Shown here: piece after piece, positions 37,012 through 47,200 of the stretch
Position numbering within the stretch: the first letter of the stretch is position 1
Layout of the letters: each line of letters starts with the position of its first letter
From: Moritella sp. Urea-trap-13
GTDB taxonomy: Bacteria > Pseudomonadota > Gammaproteobacteria > Enterobacterales > Moritellaceae
Assembly: GCF_002836355.1 (NCBI RefSeq)
Contig: NZ_PJCA01000031.1
Span: forward strand, 1,364,001-1,428,000
Direction: 5' to 3'
DNA length: 64,000 bases
Program-made: the position numbers and the translations under genes
The notes under the pieces: generated by a model
Seen by the model: the letters and a program-made list of their open reading frames with translations, nothing else
Databases searched by the model: none
Told to the model about the DNA's origin: nothing

Positions 37012-38603
37012 TGAGTGAATTGCAGCAAGTATACGACCTAGAAGATTACGAAGATTTTATTAATAAAGAAATCTTCTCCGGTAAACCCCTAGCTGAGTAC
37101 GTAGCTGAAGTTCAGCGTATTTATATGGGTGACAAACGACCTTGGGTGATCGGTTATTCAGGCGGTAAAGATTCAACAGCGGTAGTGACATTAGTCCATC
37201 TTGCGCTAATGGGTTTAGAACCAAAAGACAGACACAAACCTGTTTTTGTCGTGTCTTCAGATACTCTTGTTGAAACGCCTGTGGTTGTTGATCACATCAC
37301 TCGTTCATTAGAGTTAATTGGTAAAAGCGCAAAGCTAAACAATTTACCAATTACCAGTCACAAGGTTGTACCTCAAGCAACAGAATCGTTCTGGGCTTGC
37401 CTATTAGGTAAAGGCTATCCAGCACCAACAAAGAGTTTCCGTTGGTGTACGGAGCGTATGAAAATTGATCCTGTAAGCTCATTCATTAAAGAAAAAGTAT
37501 CTCAATACGACGAAGTGATCGTATTGCTTGGTTCACGTTCTGACGAAAGTGCTTCACGTGCCCAGGTTATCGCTAAACATAAGATTGATGGTACGCGTCT
37601 AGCTCGCCACACCACATTAGCAAATGCGTTTATCTACACCCCGATTGATAATTGGGATGTGAATGATGTTTGGAACATTATTCGTGGTGCGTTTAGATAT
37701 GCAAAAGATGATATTGAAGAGTGGGAAAACCCTTGGGGTGGTAACAACCGCCCTCTTTGGACCCTATACATGGACTCTTCAGATCAAGGCGAATGCCCAC
37801 TAGTTATCGATGACAGTACCCCATCTTGTGGTAACTCACGTTTTGGTTGCTGGACTTGTACTGTTGTAAGCAAAGACAGAGCAATGGAAAGTCTGATCAA
37901 AAATGGTGAAGAGTGGATGAAACCACTTCTAACATTCCGCGATAAATTAGCGTTTACTTCTATCCCTGAGAATAAAGATCAGTTCCGAAATTACAAACGT
38001 CGAATTGGTAAAGTTAATTTCCAACGCGCTAAAGATGGTCAAGAGATCAGTGAAGAACGAGCACATGTACCAGGTCCTTATTGGTTAAGATACCGTAAGG
38101 AATGGCTAAAAGAATTACTCGTTCAAGAAAAGCAATTCAATGAAGACGGTCATATCATTGAGCTGATTACTGAACCTGAATTGCATGCAATTCGTCAAGA
38201 ATGGCTGAACGATCCAAACGAACCAGATTGGAACGATTCATTACCGCAAATATACCGCGATGTTTATGGAAAGGATCTTGATTGGGTTATTAATGATAAC
38301 TCAACATTTGATAATCAAGGCGCACAGATCTTAGCTCAGCTAAGTAAAGAACATGACATTGTGCCTGAGATGGTAATGAAACTACTCGACCTTGAAATAT
38401 CAATGGAAGGTCTGAGCCGTCGTACTGGTGTACAAAACAAAATCGGCACCATCTTAAAACAAGATTGGGGCACGTTAGAACAAATTAAAGAGAAACAAGA
38501 AGGCATGCAATCAAAAGCCGCATACGATGTTTTCCAAGAAGAAATTGAAACACTTGATCGCAAGTTAGCTGAAATTGATACATTAATGGGTAAGGAATTT
38601 TAA
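37011..38603 (+). CDS. dndC: DNA phosphorothioation sulfurtransferase-associated ATPase DndC
   Basis: 530 residues, a PAPS-reductase-like ATP pyrophosphatase. The PP-loop SGGKDS (50-55) hydrolyses ATP to activate the DNA backbone or sulfur carrier. Cysteines at 262, 273, 280 and 283 (in the SCGNSRFGCWTC region) are placed to hold an Fe-S cluster, as reported for the family; Cys146 is also conserved-looking. DndC works with DndD and DndE, with sulfur passed from a cysteine desulfurase. Start overlaps dndB; dndD begins two bases after the stop. Confidence 0.95.
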   Translation: MSELQQVYDLEDYEDFINKEIFSGKPLAEYVAEVQRIYMGDKRPWVIGYSGGKDSTAVVTLVHLALMGLEPKDRHKPVFVVSSDTLVETPVVVDHITRSLELIGKSAKLNNLPITSHKVVPQATESFWACLLGKGYPAPTKSFRWCTERMKIDPVSSFIKEKVSQYDEVIVLLGSRSDESASRAQVIAKHKIDGTRLARHTTLANAFIYTPIDNWDVNDVWNIIRGAFRYAKDDIEEWENPWGGNNRPLWTLYMDSSDQGECPLVIDDSTPSCGNSRFGCWTCTVVSKDRAMESLIKNGEEWMKPLLTFRDKLAFTSIPENKDQFRNYKRRIGKVNFQRAKDGQEISEERAHVPGPYWLRYRKEWLKELLVQEKQFNEDGHIIELITEPELHAIRQEWLNDPNEPDWNDSLPQIYRDVYGKDLDWVINDNSTFDNQGAQILAQLSKEHDIVPEMVMKLLDLEISMEGLSRRTGVQNKIGTILKQDWGTLEQIKEKQEGMQSKAAYDVFQEEIETLDRKLAEIDTLMGKEF

Positions 38604-38605
38604 GC

Positions 38606-40591
38606 ATGATTATTAAAAGTCTCTCTCTTAACAATTTCAGAGTATTTAGCGGTGTGCATAATATCGATCTTGCACCTAAAACTGATGCGCAAGGTAATAA
38701 CAAGCCGATCACTTTATTCGGTGGTCTGAATGGCGCAGGTAAAACGTCTATTCTAACTGCTGTACAGCTTTCGCTGTATGGACGCGCGGCATTTGGTTTC
38801 AATATGTCAGCGACTGAATATCAAGAACAGCTTGCTAGTCTTATTCACCAAGGTTCGACTGTTAAACCTAACAGTGCATCAATTGAATTAGTATTTTCAT
38901 ACAACCAGCAAGGCCAAGAAAACGAGTATCGTGTTATTCGTTCATGGGAACGCAATAAGAAAGACAAGTTATTGCTTTATACTAACGATGTACTTGAATC
39001 GAACTTAAGCTACGACCAATGCCAAGCTTTTTTAAATGAATTGATCCCGACTGGTATTGCAGACTTATTCTTCTTTGATGGTGAGAAAATTGCAGAACTG
39101 GCAGAAGATAAATCAGGTTTAGTATTACAAACAGCAGTACGCCGTTTATTAGGTATTGATGTTATTGACCGTCTTAAAAACGATTTAAATATCTTTTTGA
39201 AACCGCATCAAAGCCAAGCTATGCCACAAAAAGTGAAGCAAGAAATTGCAGACTTAGAAGAACAAAAGAAAGACTGTGAGCAAGCGTCTGATGTGTTAGT
39301 TAATACGGCCGACCAGTATGTTGCACAAATTACTGAGTTAAACAAAGAGATTGACCAAGCACATTCAGAAATGATGAACTTGGGTGGCGCTTGGGCTAAG
39401 ACCAAAAAACAAGAAGAAGCACGCGTTACCGAATTACAGATTGAGAAGAAAACTCTTGAAGCTGGTATTCGTAAAGAGATGGAAAGTTCATTACCTTTAT
39501 CACTTGCAGCTAATACACTTAAAGGCTTACTTAACACGCTTGATAAAGAGGCGGCAGTTAAACAAAAGCAAGCTTTCACGCAAGAGCTAAGTGCCTACCT
39601 TGATACTGTAGCTGAAAAACTTGGTGGTAATGACTCTGCAATCACAGCAGTTAACGAAAGCTTTGCACAATACTCTGCAAGTACAGAAAAAGCGTCACTA
39701 CAACTTGATTTATCTGAACGAGAACGCGCACAAATAGTACATCAAGTGGAAGTATCAGCACCAACATCACATCAAATATTTGAAGAGCTAAAGTCTCATC
39801 TTACTCAAGTTGAAGATGATATAGACAACGCTGCAGTTAATATTTCACGCGCACCTGATGAAGAGCGCGTAGCTGAAAAATTGAATGTGATTAGCGAGTT
39901 AAATAGTAAAAAAATTGCGGTCGTTGTAAAACGTAACGCTGAGTTAGCTGAAGCTAAGATCAGTATTTCTAAAGCAATTGAGTTGGCGAAGAACATTCAG
40001 AAGCTGCATGACAAATATCGTTCTGCGAGCAATGTTAGTGAAGCTGTTACAAATGCTGAATCGACCAATCAACTGTTGAATGATTTTGCTAAACAGTTAA
40101 CGGAAGTACGTGTTAAGCAGTTAGAAACTGAATTCATTAAGAGCTATCAGAAGCTAGCGCGTAAAGATGATTTAGATATCTCTGCACGTATCAACATTCA
40201 AACGTTTGATGTTGAGCTGATTGATGAGCAGCAAAACGTGATCAACCGTAAAGCGCTGTCTGCTGGTGAAAAGCAAATCTACGCTATCGCTATTCTAGAA
40301 GCGTTAGGTAAGACATCGGGTCGTAAGCTACCTATCATCATCGATACACCATTAGGTCGCTTAGATTCACACCACAGAGACAAATTGGTAGAACGTTACT
40401 TCCCAGATGCAAGTCATCAGGTAATCATTCTTTCTACTGATACAGAAGTCGATGAGAAGTACTTTAATCAGGGTCGATTTGCAGAAAGCATCTCACATGC
40501 TTACGAGATCCAATTTGATGGCAATACTAAATCGTCAAGTCTTAAAGAAGGCTACTTCTGGCAACAAGATTCTATTTTGGAGACAGTGTAA
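38606..40591 (+). CDS. dndD: DNA phosphorothioation SMC-like ATPase DndD
   Basis: 661 residues, an SbcC/Rad50-like ABC ATPase. The N-terminal Walker A GGLNGAGKT (39-47) and the C-terminal ABC signature LSAGEKQ (551-557) with Walker B IIIDTP (578-583) flank a long coiled coil (about 200-500). No CxxC zinc hook is seen at the apex. DndD is thought to alter or probe DNA structure for sulfur insertion. The TAA stop overlaps the dndE ATG by one base. Confidence 0.94.
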   Translation: MIIKSLSLNNFRVFSGVHNIDLAPKTDAQGNNKPITLFGGLNGAGKTSILTAVQLSLYGRAAFGFNMSATEYQEQLASLIHQGSTVKPNSASIELVFSYNQQGQENEYRVIRSWERNKKDKLLLYTNDVLESNLSYDQCQAFLNELIPTGIADLFFFDGEKIAELAEDKSGLVLQTAVRRLLGIDVIDRLKNDLNIFLKPHQSQAMPQKVKQEIADLEEQKKDCEQASDVLVNTADQYVAQITELNKEIDQAHSEMMNLGGAWAKTKKQEEARVTELQIEKKTLEAGIRKEMESSLPLSLAANTLKGLLNTLDKEAAVKQKQAFTQELSAYLDTVAEKLGGNDSAITAVNESFAQYSASTEKASLQLDLSERERAQIVHQVEVSAPTSHQIFEELKSHLTQVEDDIDNAAVNISRAPDEERVAEKLNVISELNSKKIAVVVKRNAELAEAKISISKAIELAKNIQKLHDKYRSASNVSEAVTNAESTNQLLNDFAKQLTEVRVKQLETEFIKSYQKLARKDDLDISARINIQTFDVELIDEQQNVINRKALSAGEKQIYAIAILEALGKTSGRKLPIIIDTPLGRLDSHHRDKLVERYFPDASHQVIILSTDTEVDEKYFNQGRFAESISHAYEIQFDGNTKSSSLKEGYFWQQDSILETV

Positions 40592-40941
40592 TGTTACCAA
40601 ACCGCATGCAACTTTCAAAAACTGTTGAAGAACAACTTAAACGGTTAAAGAAAAATACTGACATCACACCAAACGTATCAGCACGTATCGCCTTTTTCCG
40701 TTCTGTGGAATCAGGGTTTACTTATGTGAATGATGCAGAGAAGAAACTCGATGGTAGCTTAGTACTGGATAAGATCACTTGGTTAGGTGAAACTCAGCTG
40801 ATTACAGAACAAGTATTGAAACTGAAGTACCCTGAACTTGAAGGTAGAGAATTACAGGCCGCTTGGGCGGCCCATGTTGAGGATGGTATAGCTGCTCTTA
40901 GGAATCATAAGAGTATATTGACTTTTTCGATCTTAAACTAA
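40591..40941 (+). CDS. dndE: DNA phosphorothioation protein DndE
   Basis: 116 residues, basic N-terminal half with many lysines (LKRLKKN) and a helical fold, as in DndE, which binds nicked double-stranded DNA as a tetramer. The last gene of dndBCDE, coupled to dndD. The terminator at 40949 follows. No dndA lies nearby, so IscS or another desulfurase encoded elsewhere must supply sulfur; this is inferred from the gap. Confidence 0.9.
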   Translation: MLPNRMQLSKTVEEQLKRLKKNTDITPNVSARIAFFRSVESGFTYVNDAEKKLDGSLVLDKITWLGETQLITEQVLKLKYPELEGRELQAAWAAHVEDGIAALRNHKSILTFSILN

Positions 40942-40948
40942 TATATTT

Positions 40949-40970
40949 AGCGCCTCTTTGAGGCGCTTTT
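40949..40970 (+). terminator. Terminator of dndBCDE
   Basis: AGCGCCTC-TTT-GAGGCGCT stem followed by TTTT (40967-40970), eight bases after the dndE stop. Confidence 0.93.
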
Positions 40971-40998
40971 ATAATTCGCAATATGAGTTTCAATCTTA

Positions 40999-42222
40999 TT
41001 ATTTAAGGTATTTATCGAAAAAATCTGCATCTTTCTGATAAAATTTATGTTCTATATTTATCTTTTTCATAAAGCTAGCAATTATTATATCTCGTAATAA
41101 GCTCTTATTTTTTGAAGTTTTTATTACAGGGATTTCACTATGCTTTAATGTAAGTAAACATTGTTGAGCATATAAATTGACCTCTTCTAAATTACCATTA
41201 TTTTTATCGAGTATAACTCTAAACGCATCTAGCAAAGCTGCACAGCCAATACTACTTTGATAAGCGGATCCTTCAGGAATGGCTCCATAACAAATACTGA
41301 GATAAGAGAGCAAAGCATTGTAGATATCTTTATCTTTCATATTTAAAAAAAGGTTTCGCAGCGGAGATGAATCTCCTTTAAGGCAAGAACGGGTTTTACT
41401 TTCCATTTTCTTCGAATAAAAAGTATCCCTATCTTCTCGTGGATAAGAAGAAAATAATCTAAGTATACCTTCTACAAGTGAAGATAATGAAACGTTCCAG
41501 TCCTCACACTTTTTATCATCTTCTTTGGTTACAGCCAGAATTATTCTTTTATTTAAAGGTGATTTTTTATCCACGCCTAATGCCCTAGATAAATATACCG
41601 ATAGTACCTCTGGCGTCCAATATTTAGGCTCTTTCTCATCCATATCAATTTGATAAAGCTGATAGATAAGGTTCTTACTAACCTTCCTTTGTGTTGAATT
41701 AATTGTTGAAAATACCTGCGCATGGTAGGTCATGGGGATATCAAGATATATTGAACATAATAAATGGTCATTAAGCGCTGGATCATTCTTATCTAATAGT
41801 TCAAACCCTGCTAGTCTATGTTGCCCATCAATTATAGCTGCTGTTAATGCATCATTCTTAATAACAATACGATCATTTTCAAATATCCAATTTCTTTCAT
41901 CTTTTTCTAATAAATAACCGTCTAAAGAAATATTCGCGCCCAAAATTATAGAGTTAGGAAATGCAGCTGTACCTGATTTAATATATTCAGCTATTTGTTC
42001 AGGTCTTTTTTTGCCTAATTGCCTCTGAGTACCCTTAGATTTATTTATTGAAAAGTCTAAGGGATCATTATCAATCTCATCGTCTAAAACTTCAGCCCTA
42101 ACAGGCTCACTAATCATTAATAAATCTCTAGCTTTTATTGAGCAAGCGAAAAAAACACCAAAACTTTGTTCGACCTTTATACAAGGAAATTCGAACTCTT
42201 CACTAATTAGTCTTCTAGTCAT
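40999..42222 (-). CDS. Second DGQHR-domain protein (DndB-like)
   Basis: 407 residues with a DGQHR motif (132-136) in AAIIDGQHRLAGFEL, distant from dndB in length and sequence. Ahead of it, QRQLGKKRPEQIAEYI parallels the DndB/DGQHR-family N-terminal part. The region is AT-rich compared with dndB. It is last in a three-gene minus-strand cluster and overlaps the membrane protein gene by eight bases; the ATG at 42222 (GGAA nine bases ahead) is chosen over two upstream ATGs. Role unknown: a rival regulator, a nicotinamide-like or nucleotide-processing enzyme, or part of a separate module. It converges on dndE. Confidence 0.75.
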   Translation of the reverse strand: MTRRLISEEFEFPCIKVEQSFGVFFACSIKARDLLMISEPVRAEVLDDEIDNDPLDFSINKSKGTQRQLGKKRPEQIAEYIKSGTAAFPNSIILGANISLDGYLLEKDERNWIFENDRIVIKNDALTAAIIDGQHRLAGFELLDKNDPALNDHLLCSIYLDIPMTYHAQVFSTINSTQRKVSKNLIYQLYQIDMDEKEPKYWTPEVLSVYLSRALGVDKKSPLNKRIILAVTKEDDKKCEDWNVSLSSLVEGILRLFSSYPREDRDTFYSKKMESKTRSCLKGDSSPLRNLFLNMKDKDIYNALLSYLSICYGAIPEGSAYQSSIGCAALLDAFRVILDKNNGNLEEVNLYAQQCLLTLKHSEIPVIKTSKNKSLLRDIIIASFMKKINIEHKFYQKDADFFDKYLK

Positions 42223-42829
42223 CGCTACCATTTCCAAAAAAATCACTGTTTAAAGAAGTGTCATCATCTTGAGGTGTAAAAATAGGTTCCGCATCTTGTT
42301 TCGATTTTGGAACAGGTAATACACTTGAGCTATTATCCACATCTTCTGCCGAAGCAAAAAAATATAAAAGTATTGAAAGAATTAAACCTAACCACCCAAC
42401 AACTGAATCAGATGCATAGTACTTTGCATAAGAAAATGTAACTAACAGGATAATAAAGCTTCCTAATAACATACCCCAAGCAGATAATATCGAACGTTTT
42501 TCATATTCATTAAAACGATTATCGATCTCAGTATCATCTAGATTTTGATTAAAATAACTCCTAATTTCTTTAAGTGAACTGGTATAAAAATAAAGTCGAT
42601 TACAAATAATTGAGCCAAGTAATGCAAACGAATAAGTGAAAACTGTACTTCCAGGTAGCCAAGATGTTATTTGTGCTTCTTTCGCCCATGGCATCCATAT
42701 ACCCGCACCACCTACAAATACTACCGAAACTAAAATATAAGAAATCACCCTAACATTTAAAAATGCAGGCTTTATAACATTTTTAAAATGTTCAATTAAT
42801 ACATTAACGTGCTGATTGGAATCAGCCAT
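42215..42829 (-). CDS. Four-helix membrane protein in the islet
   Basis: 204 residues with hydrophobic helices at about 26-46, 61-78, 116-134 and 141-158, a soluble acidic loop between the second and third, and an acidic C-terminal tail (PQDDDTSLNSDFFGNGSDD). No named family recognised. A GGGGGG ribosome site lies just ahead of the ATG at 42829. It overlaps the DGQHR gene by eight bases, implying coupled translation. Membrane proteins in defence systems often act as effectors or sensors; nothing in the sequence shows which. Confidence 0.7.
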   Translation of the reverse strand: MADSNQHVNVLIEHFKNVIKPAFLNVRVISYILVSVVFVGGAGIWMPWAKEAQITSWLPGSTVFTYSFALLGSIICNRLYFYTSSLKEIRSYFNQNLDDTEIDNRFNEYEKRSILSAWGMLLGSFIILLVTFSYAKYYASDSVVGWLGLILSILLYFFASAEDVDNSSSVLPVPKSKQDAEPIFTPQDDDTSLNSDFFGNGSDD

Positions 42830-42965
42830 ATACCCCCCAGAAAAAATCAAAAAAGTGATATTTTCAAATAATATCACACTTAAAATAAATAAAATCATAT
42901 GGAAATTTATTCCAACTAGTTTAAACCCACAAATTCACATGTTTCAATTAAGGTACTTATTCTAT

Positions 42966-44087
42966 TTATCTTAATCGATAATAACCACTAGAAATTTTCT
43001 CAAATAAGTCCTTTTTTCCTAAATAAGCAGAAACATCAGAACAATGGTTATATACAGTTCTTCGAATAATAACTTCCCAACTAGGTGGGAGATCTCTATC
43101 TGAATGCGAAGCAATAAACTTATAAATCTCTTTTAATGTTAATGGATTATCAAAATGTTCAAAAGCAGATAAGATTTCATTTAGCCAGCCAGAATTATCT
43201 TTCGCAGTAAGCTCAATCATCTCATTTGTAGTTTTATCTGATAACTTACGTTTTAGCTTAGAATCAAAAAAACGTTGAAAGTCAGGGAGTGTAAGAGCAT
43301 AAAAGTCCTGTCCTGTCTTCAACTTAAATTCAGTAATTAAATCTGGTCTAACCCTACTATATTCTTTCGATTGCCAATCTGATTTAACATCTCCAGTTAC
43401 AAGTACTACGGTTAATTGCTCCTGACTGGCTTTATCAATCAACTGCTTCCATAAGATATAGTCACCATATTTAGCATTGATCTTCACTCCTGAATAACTA
43501 TAAATTATTTCTTTACCTTCATCATCATATCCAGGGGGAATATTATTAGAAAATCTAAACTCTCCTTCCCTTTCAATATTTGCCATATCTTCTTGAGAAT
43601 ACGAGTCACCTACGACGCCATTAAATATATCATAAACATTATTAATAACGGGATCGCTACTATCCTGACTTCTAGTTTTAGGTAAGTAGTCTTTAATAAT
43701 GTTACCAATAGTATCGAAATGAACTCCTAACTCTTTTTTAAGTGGAAAGACTTCACTATTTTTACCACCAATTTTTGACAAACCCTCAATAGTTTTTTTA
43801 AAGGATTTAAACTCATCTTCTATTGCATGAATAGCTCTTTCTTGTTTCTTAAATGTCGCTTTTCGTTGCAGATTAAATTCTAAAGCTACCTGATGAGGTA
43901 GCCATATGTCGAAAAACTTATTTCGCTTGAGAGATCTAATTTGAGATATAATATCAGCAGATATCGATTTTTCATATCTGTACAAATTTAATAGTATATT
44001 TGTATCAAATGAAACCAAAACTTTCTTACTGTTTAGTATATTATTTTCTAGATAATTATCTATATAACCAGGAAATTTGCTCTTCAC
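42966..44087 (-). CDS. PIN-like nuclease with C-terminal winged-helix-like region
   Basis: 373 residues. PIN-fold acids: Asp28 in SFDTNILL, Glu70 in QVALEF, Asp209 in YGDYILW and Asp233/Asp237 in VTGDVKSDW; the layout fits the PIN_8-type domain (about 20-270). The C-terminal 70 residues (LTLKEIYKFIASHSDRDLPPSWEVIIRRTVYNHC...YYRLR) resemble a winged-helix DNA-binding fold. It would cut RNA or DNA using Mg2+. Start is GTG at 44087 with GAGGTG six bases ahead. It lies 197 bases after dptH and 136 bases before the membrane protein gene, in the AT-rich islet. Role in PT-linked defence is inferred. Confidence 0.8.
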   Translation of the reverse strand: MKSKFPGYIDNYLENNILNSKKVLVSFDTNILLNLYRYEKSISADIISQIRSLKRNKFFDIWLPHQVALEFNLQRKATFKKQERAIHAIEDEFKSFKKTIEGLSKIGGKNSEVFPLKKELGVHFDTIGNIIKDYLPKTRSQDSSDPVINNVYDIFNGVVGDSYSQEDMANIEREGEFRFSNNIPPGYDDEGKEIIYSYSGVKINAKYGDYILWKQLIDKASQEQLTVVLVTGDVKSDWQSKEYSRVRPDLITEFKLKTGQDFYALTLPDFQRFFDSKLKRKLSDKTTNEMIELTAKDNSGWLNEILSAFEHFDNPLTLKEIYKFIASHSDRDLPPSWEVIIRRTVYNHCSDVSAYLGKKDLFEKISSGYYRLR

Positions 44088-44228
44088 TCAACACCTCTAA
44101 TCAATTTTAACTTAGTTGTTGCATGTAATTCACGTAGCCACAAACGTTATCATTTAAGTAATTAGTTAAATCATAAAACAAATCAGCATAAACAGATATC
44201 TAATTCTTAAATTTCAAGTGGATAGATA

Positions 44229-44261
44229 TAAAAAAGCGCTAACCACATAATGCTCAGCGCT
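44229..44261 (-). terminator. Terminator of dptFGH
   Basis: AGCGCT ... AGCGCT (self-complementary arms, 44235-44240 and 44256-44261), with a T6 run on the minus-strand 3' side, 23 bases past the dptH stop. Confidence 0.7.
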
Positions 44262-44283
44262 AATCAATACACGTTATGAAAGG

Positions 44284-47200
44284 TTAAGAGTCTTTCAACA
44301 ACTCCCAAAACGCTTTATCTTTGATCTTGGTGAGCTTCTTATCACCATCAACATACAGGCTGTAATGCTTATCAAGTTCACGGATGGTTTTCATCAGTTG
44401 CTCTTGATCGGCTTTATCATCCTTATTGAAAATAGATTTAATATCTTGATTCTTGATTTGACCAACACGATGCACAATCCAGCTTAGAATATAAGCCGAG
44501 TAATCGTTCTCACCCGTTTTAAAGTGTGTGATATCTTGCGTAGACAGAATCACACCAACGCCGTATTCACGACCTTCCTTCAGCACTTTACGTAAGCTAG
44601 GGAAGTTTTGTGACATGAAGTTATCTGCTTCATCCACCAGCAGTAACTTGCTTACTTGTCTAAAGTCGCCCTGCACTTCAGGTTTACCCTGTTTCTGCAT
44701 TTGTGAATAGAATAAGTCCAATGTTAAGGCAACAACCAAGTTTTGAATTTCACCAGGATAACCCGCTAATTCAACGACCGTAACACCGTCCACAAGCTCA
44801 TATAAACTCGTGCACTTATCAACGTTATCTTCAAAAATCTCTAACTCATACAAGCTTTCAAGCGCAGCGTATAATGAATCTTCTGTTGGTTCACTTTCTT
44901 CAAACAAAGCCCAGACATCAGCAATGGTTGGTGCTGGTCTGCTCCATGTCGATTTATCTGCCTTTTTGATACCCGCAAGTTCATACGCTTCACTTATTAG
45001 CTTACGCAATCTCAGTTGCTGCTTTTGACCTAAACCAAATGCTCGCCCCATAGTTTCAGAAAAACCACGAGCAGTATGCACTGGCAGCATTGGTGTATCA
45101 CCAAACAAACTTAACGGGTTATACGGCAATTTATGTAGGTTAAACTTCTTACCGTTCGTTACGGTTAAGAACTTATCATCAACATAATCCGACTTGTAAT
45201 CGAAGATTAAAATACCAATTGGTTTACCATCAACATTGTTATGCTGATTACGGTAAAGTTGAGTCACTACAGACTTAGTACACTGGGTTTTACCCGTGCC
45301 CATGGTGCCAATAATACCGGAGTTGGTATTCATGAACTTGGCTGTGTTTGTCGGTTCCCACAAGATTGGCGATGAATCGCGAACATCGTGCCCGATGAGT
45401 ACTTTAAGCGTATCCGTGGCAGATTTAACGTCTAATTCAGGGCTTGTCGTATCTACTGTCGAACTTACATATTCAGCTGTACGTGAAGTTTCCTTAATCT
45501 CTGAAACCTGCAGCTCTTTATCTGCAGGTTTAGTAGCTGACGTGGCAAAATTTTGAATTTTGGCATCTGCTTGCAGCAAATACTTTTCATTCACATAGCA
45601 GAGCTTTTCAGGACAAACTTCGTTCATCATGGTTTGTAGTGGCGTACTCAAAAAGCCTTTCAGGTAGCTCACTGGTATCTGAATTTTAAGAATGTCATCA
45701 ACTTCTTCAAATTCAGTTTCAAAGAAGGTGTCATTCTCGACCACAGACACAAGGAAGCCTTCTGGGTAATCAGCAATCGTCGCTAACTCATAATCGCCTT
45801 GTAACCACCACTCACGCTGGTTTAACAACGATTTATCAAAGTAGCCATCTTCGTACAAGTTATACAGTTTGTATTTATCAACTTGCATCAAGATTTGACG
45901 AATAAACAAGCCACGATATAAGAAACCAGCTAAATCATCACGACCCAGAATATCTTCGGTTAAATAACGTTTCAATTCTTTAGCTTGCTCTACGCCTTTC
46001 TTATGGGTTTGCTTAAGACCTGCTTTTACTTCTAACGGTAACAGGTAAAGCTTATGGTCTTTAAAACCAACAAATAATACATCATCAGAAATAGCACCAG
46101 ACTTGTAACCCTGTACATGACGCGAAAAGTCACTATCAGACATTTTCAAGCCGATATTACCCGCCACACGTACCATTTCAGCGACTGACAATGGTACCCA
46201 GGTAATATCAGATTGCGACAGCAAGCAGTTCACAAATTTGTAAGCACCGATAATGCCACGCTTCTCTTTACGATCATTGGCAGAGGCTGTGATCATCTTC
46301 AGCAGCCATTCACCATTGAAGGCATTAAACTCTTCAATTAAGCCACCTTCATCCTGCTCAAGTACTTTCTTGTACAAGTCAGTTTGCTTTGTCACTGTGA
46401 TTGCATCGTAATTCGTAGAGTTGGTGTAGTTATCAGAATAATGGATCAACACAACGTCTTTCTTACTATCGAAGAAATCTAACGTCACTTTAGGATCGAT
46501 AATCGTTGTCCAAATCGAGCTTTGGTACGAACTTTCTAACAAATCTTTAAACTTGTCACTCACCGCTAGCGCTAATGATTTAGAGCGGCTGTGTTGCTCA
46601 TTTGATTTACGTGCAGGTTTGATTAAACCACCTAAACGTTTTGCAATTGTTAGGTGTGTTTGATTGTAGGTATCGACATTTTTAAGGCCAAAGGCAGTGA
46701 AGTAACTGTCTTCTTTATTTGCTGCCGCTTCACCCGCTAACAAACCATTACAAACAATACCACTAAGCTCTTCTTCAACGTTCACATCTGTCGGTTCAAC
46801 ACGATCATTATTTCGGAAGAAGCTTAAGTGTGCATAAGCTTGTTCTGTGCCTACTTTATGCTTGAATTTACTGTATGTAACGCGTGTACGTAACAGATCG
46901 ATAATCGTATCTGCTTGCTCACGAATCGGACCTTTATTTAATTCATAAATGTCTTTTAAATCATCGTAGCTGGCGATCTCAGAAAAACGATCAAACTCGC
47001 TATACACTAACTCTTCGTCATAAAGGTTAACGTGAATATGGCAGACTTTACCTTTTTGGTTCTTTACATAATCCAAAATACCCATAAACAATTCATGGTT
47101 TCTGTGATTATTCACCGAGTTAATGATTAAGCTAGAGCGTGGGCCCGCTTCAAATAATGACGAAAATGCGTCTTTAAACTCACCAATTTTCTCTTTAACC

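Noticed and set aside
40999-42222. Second DGQHR protein as a simple dndB duplicate
   Set aside because: Length, flanking sequence around DGQHR and base composition differ clearly from dndB, so it is a separate family member.
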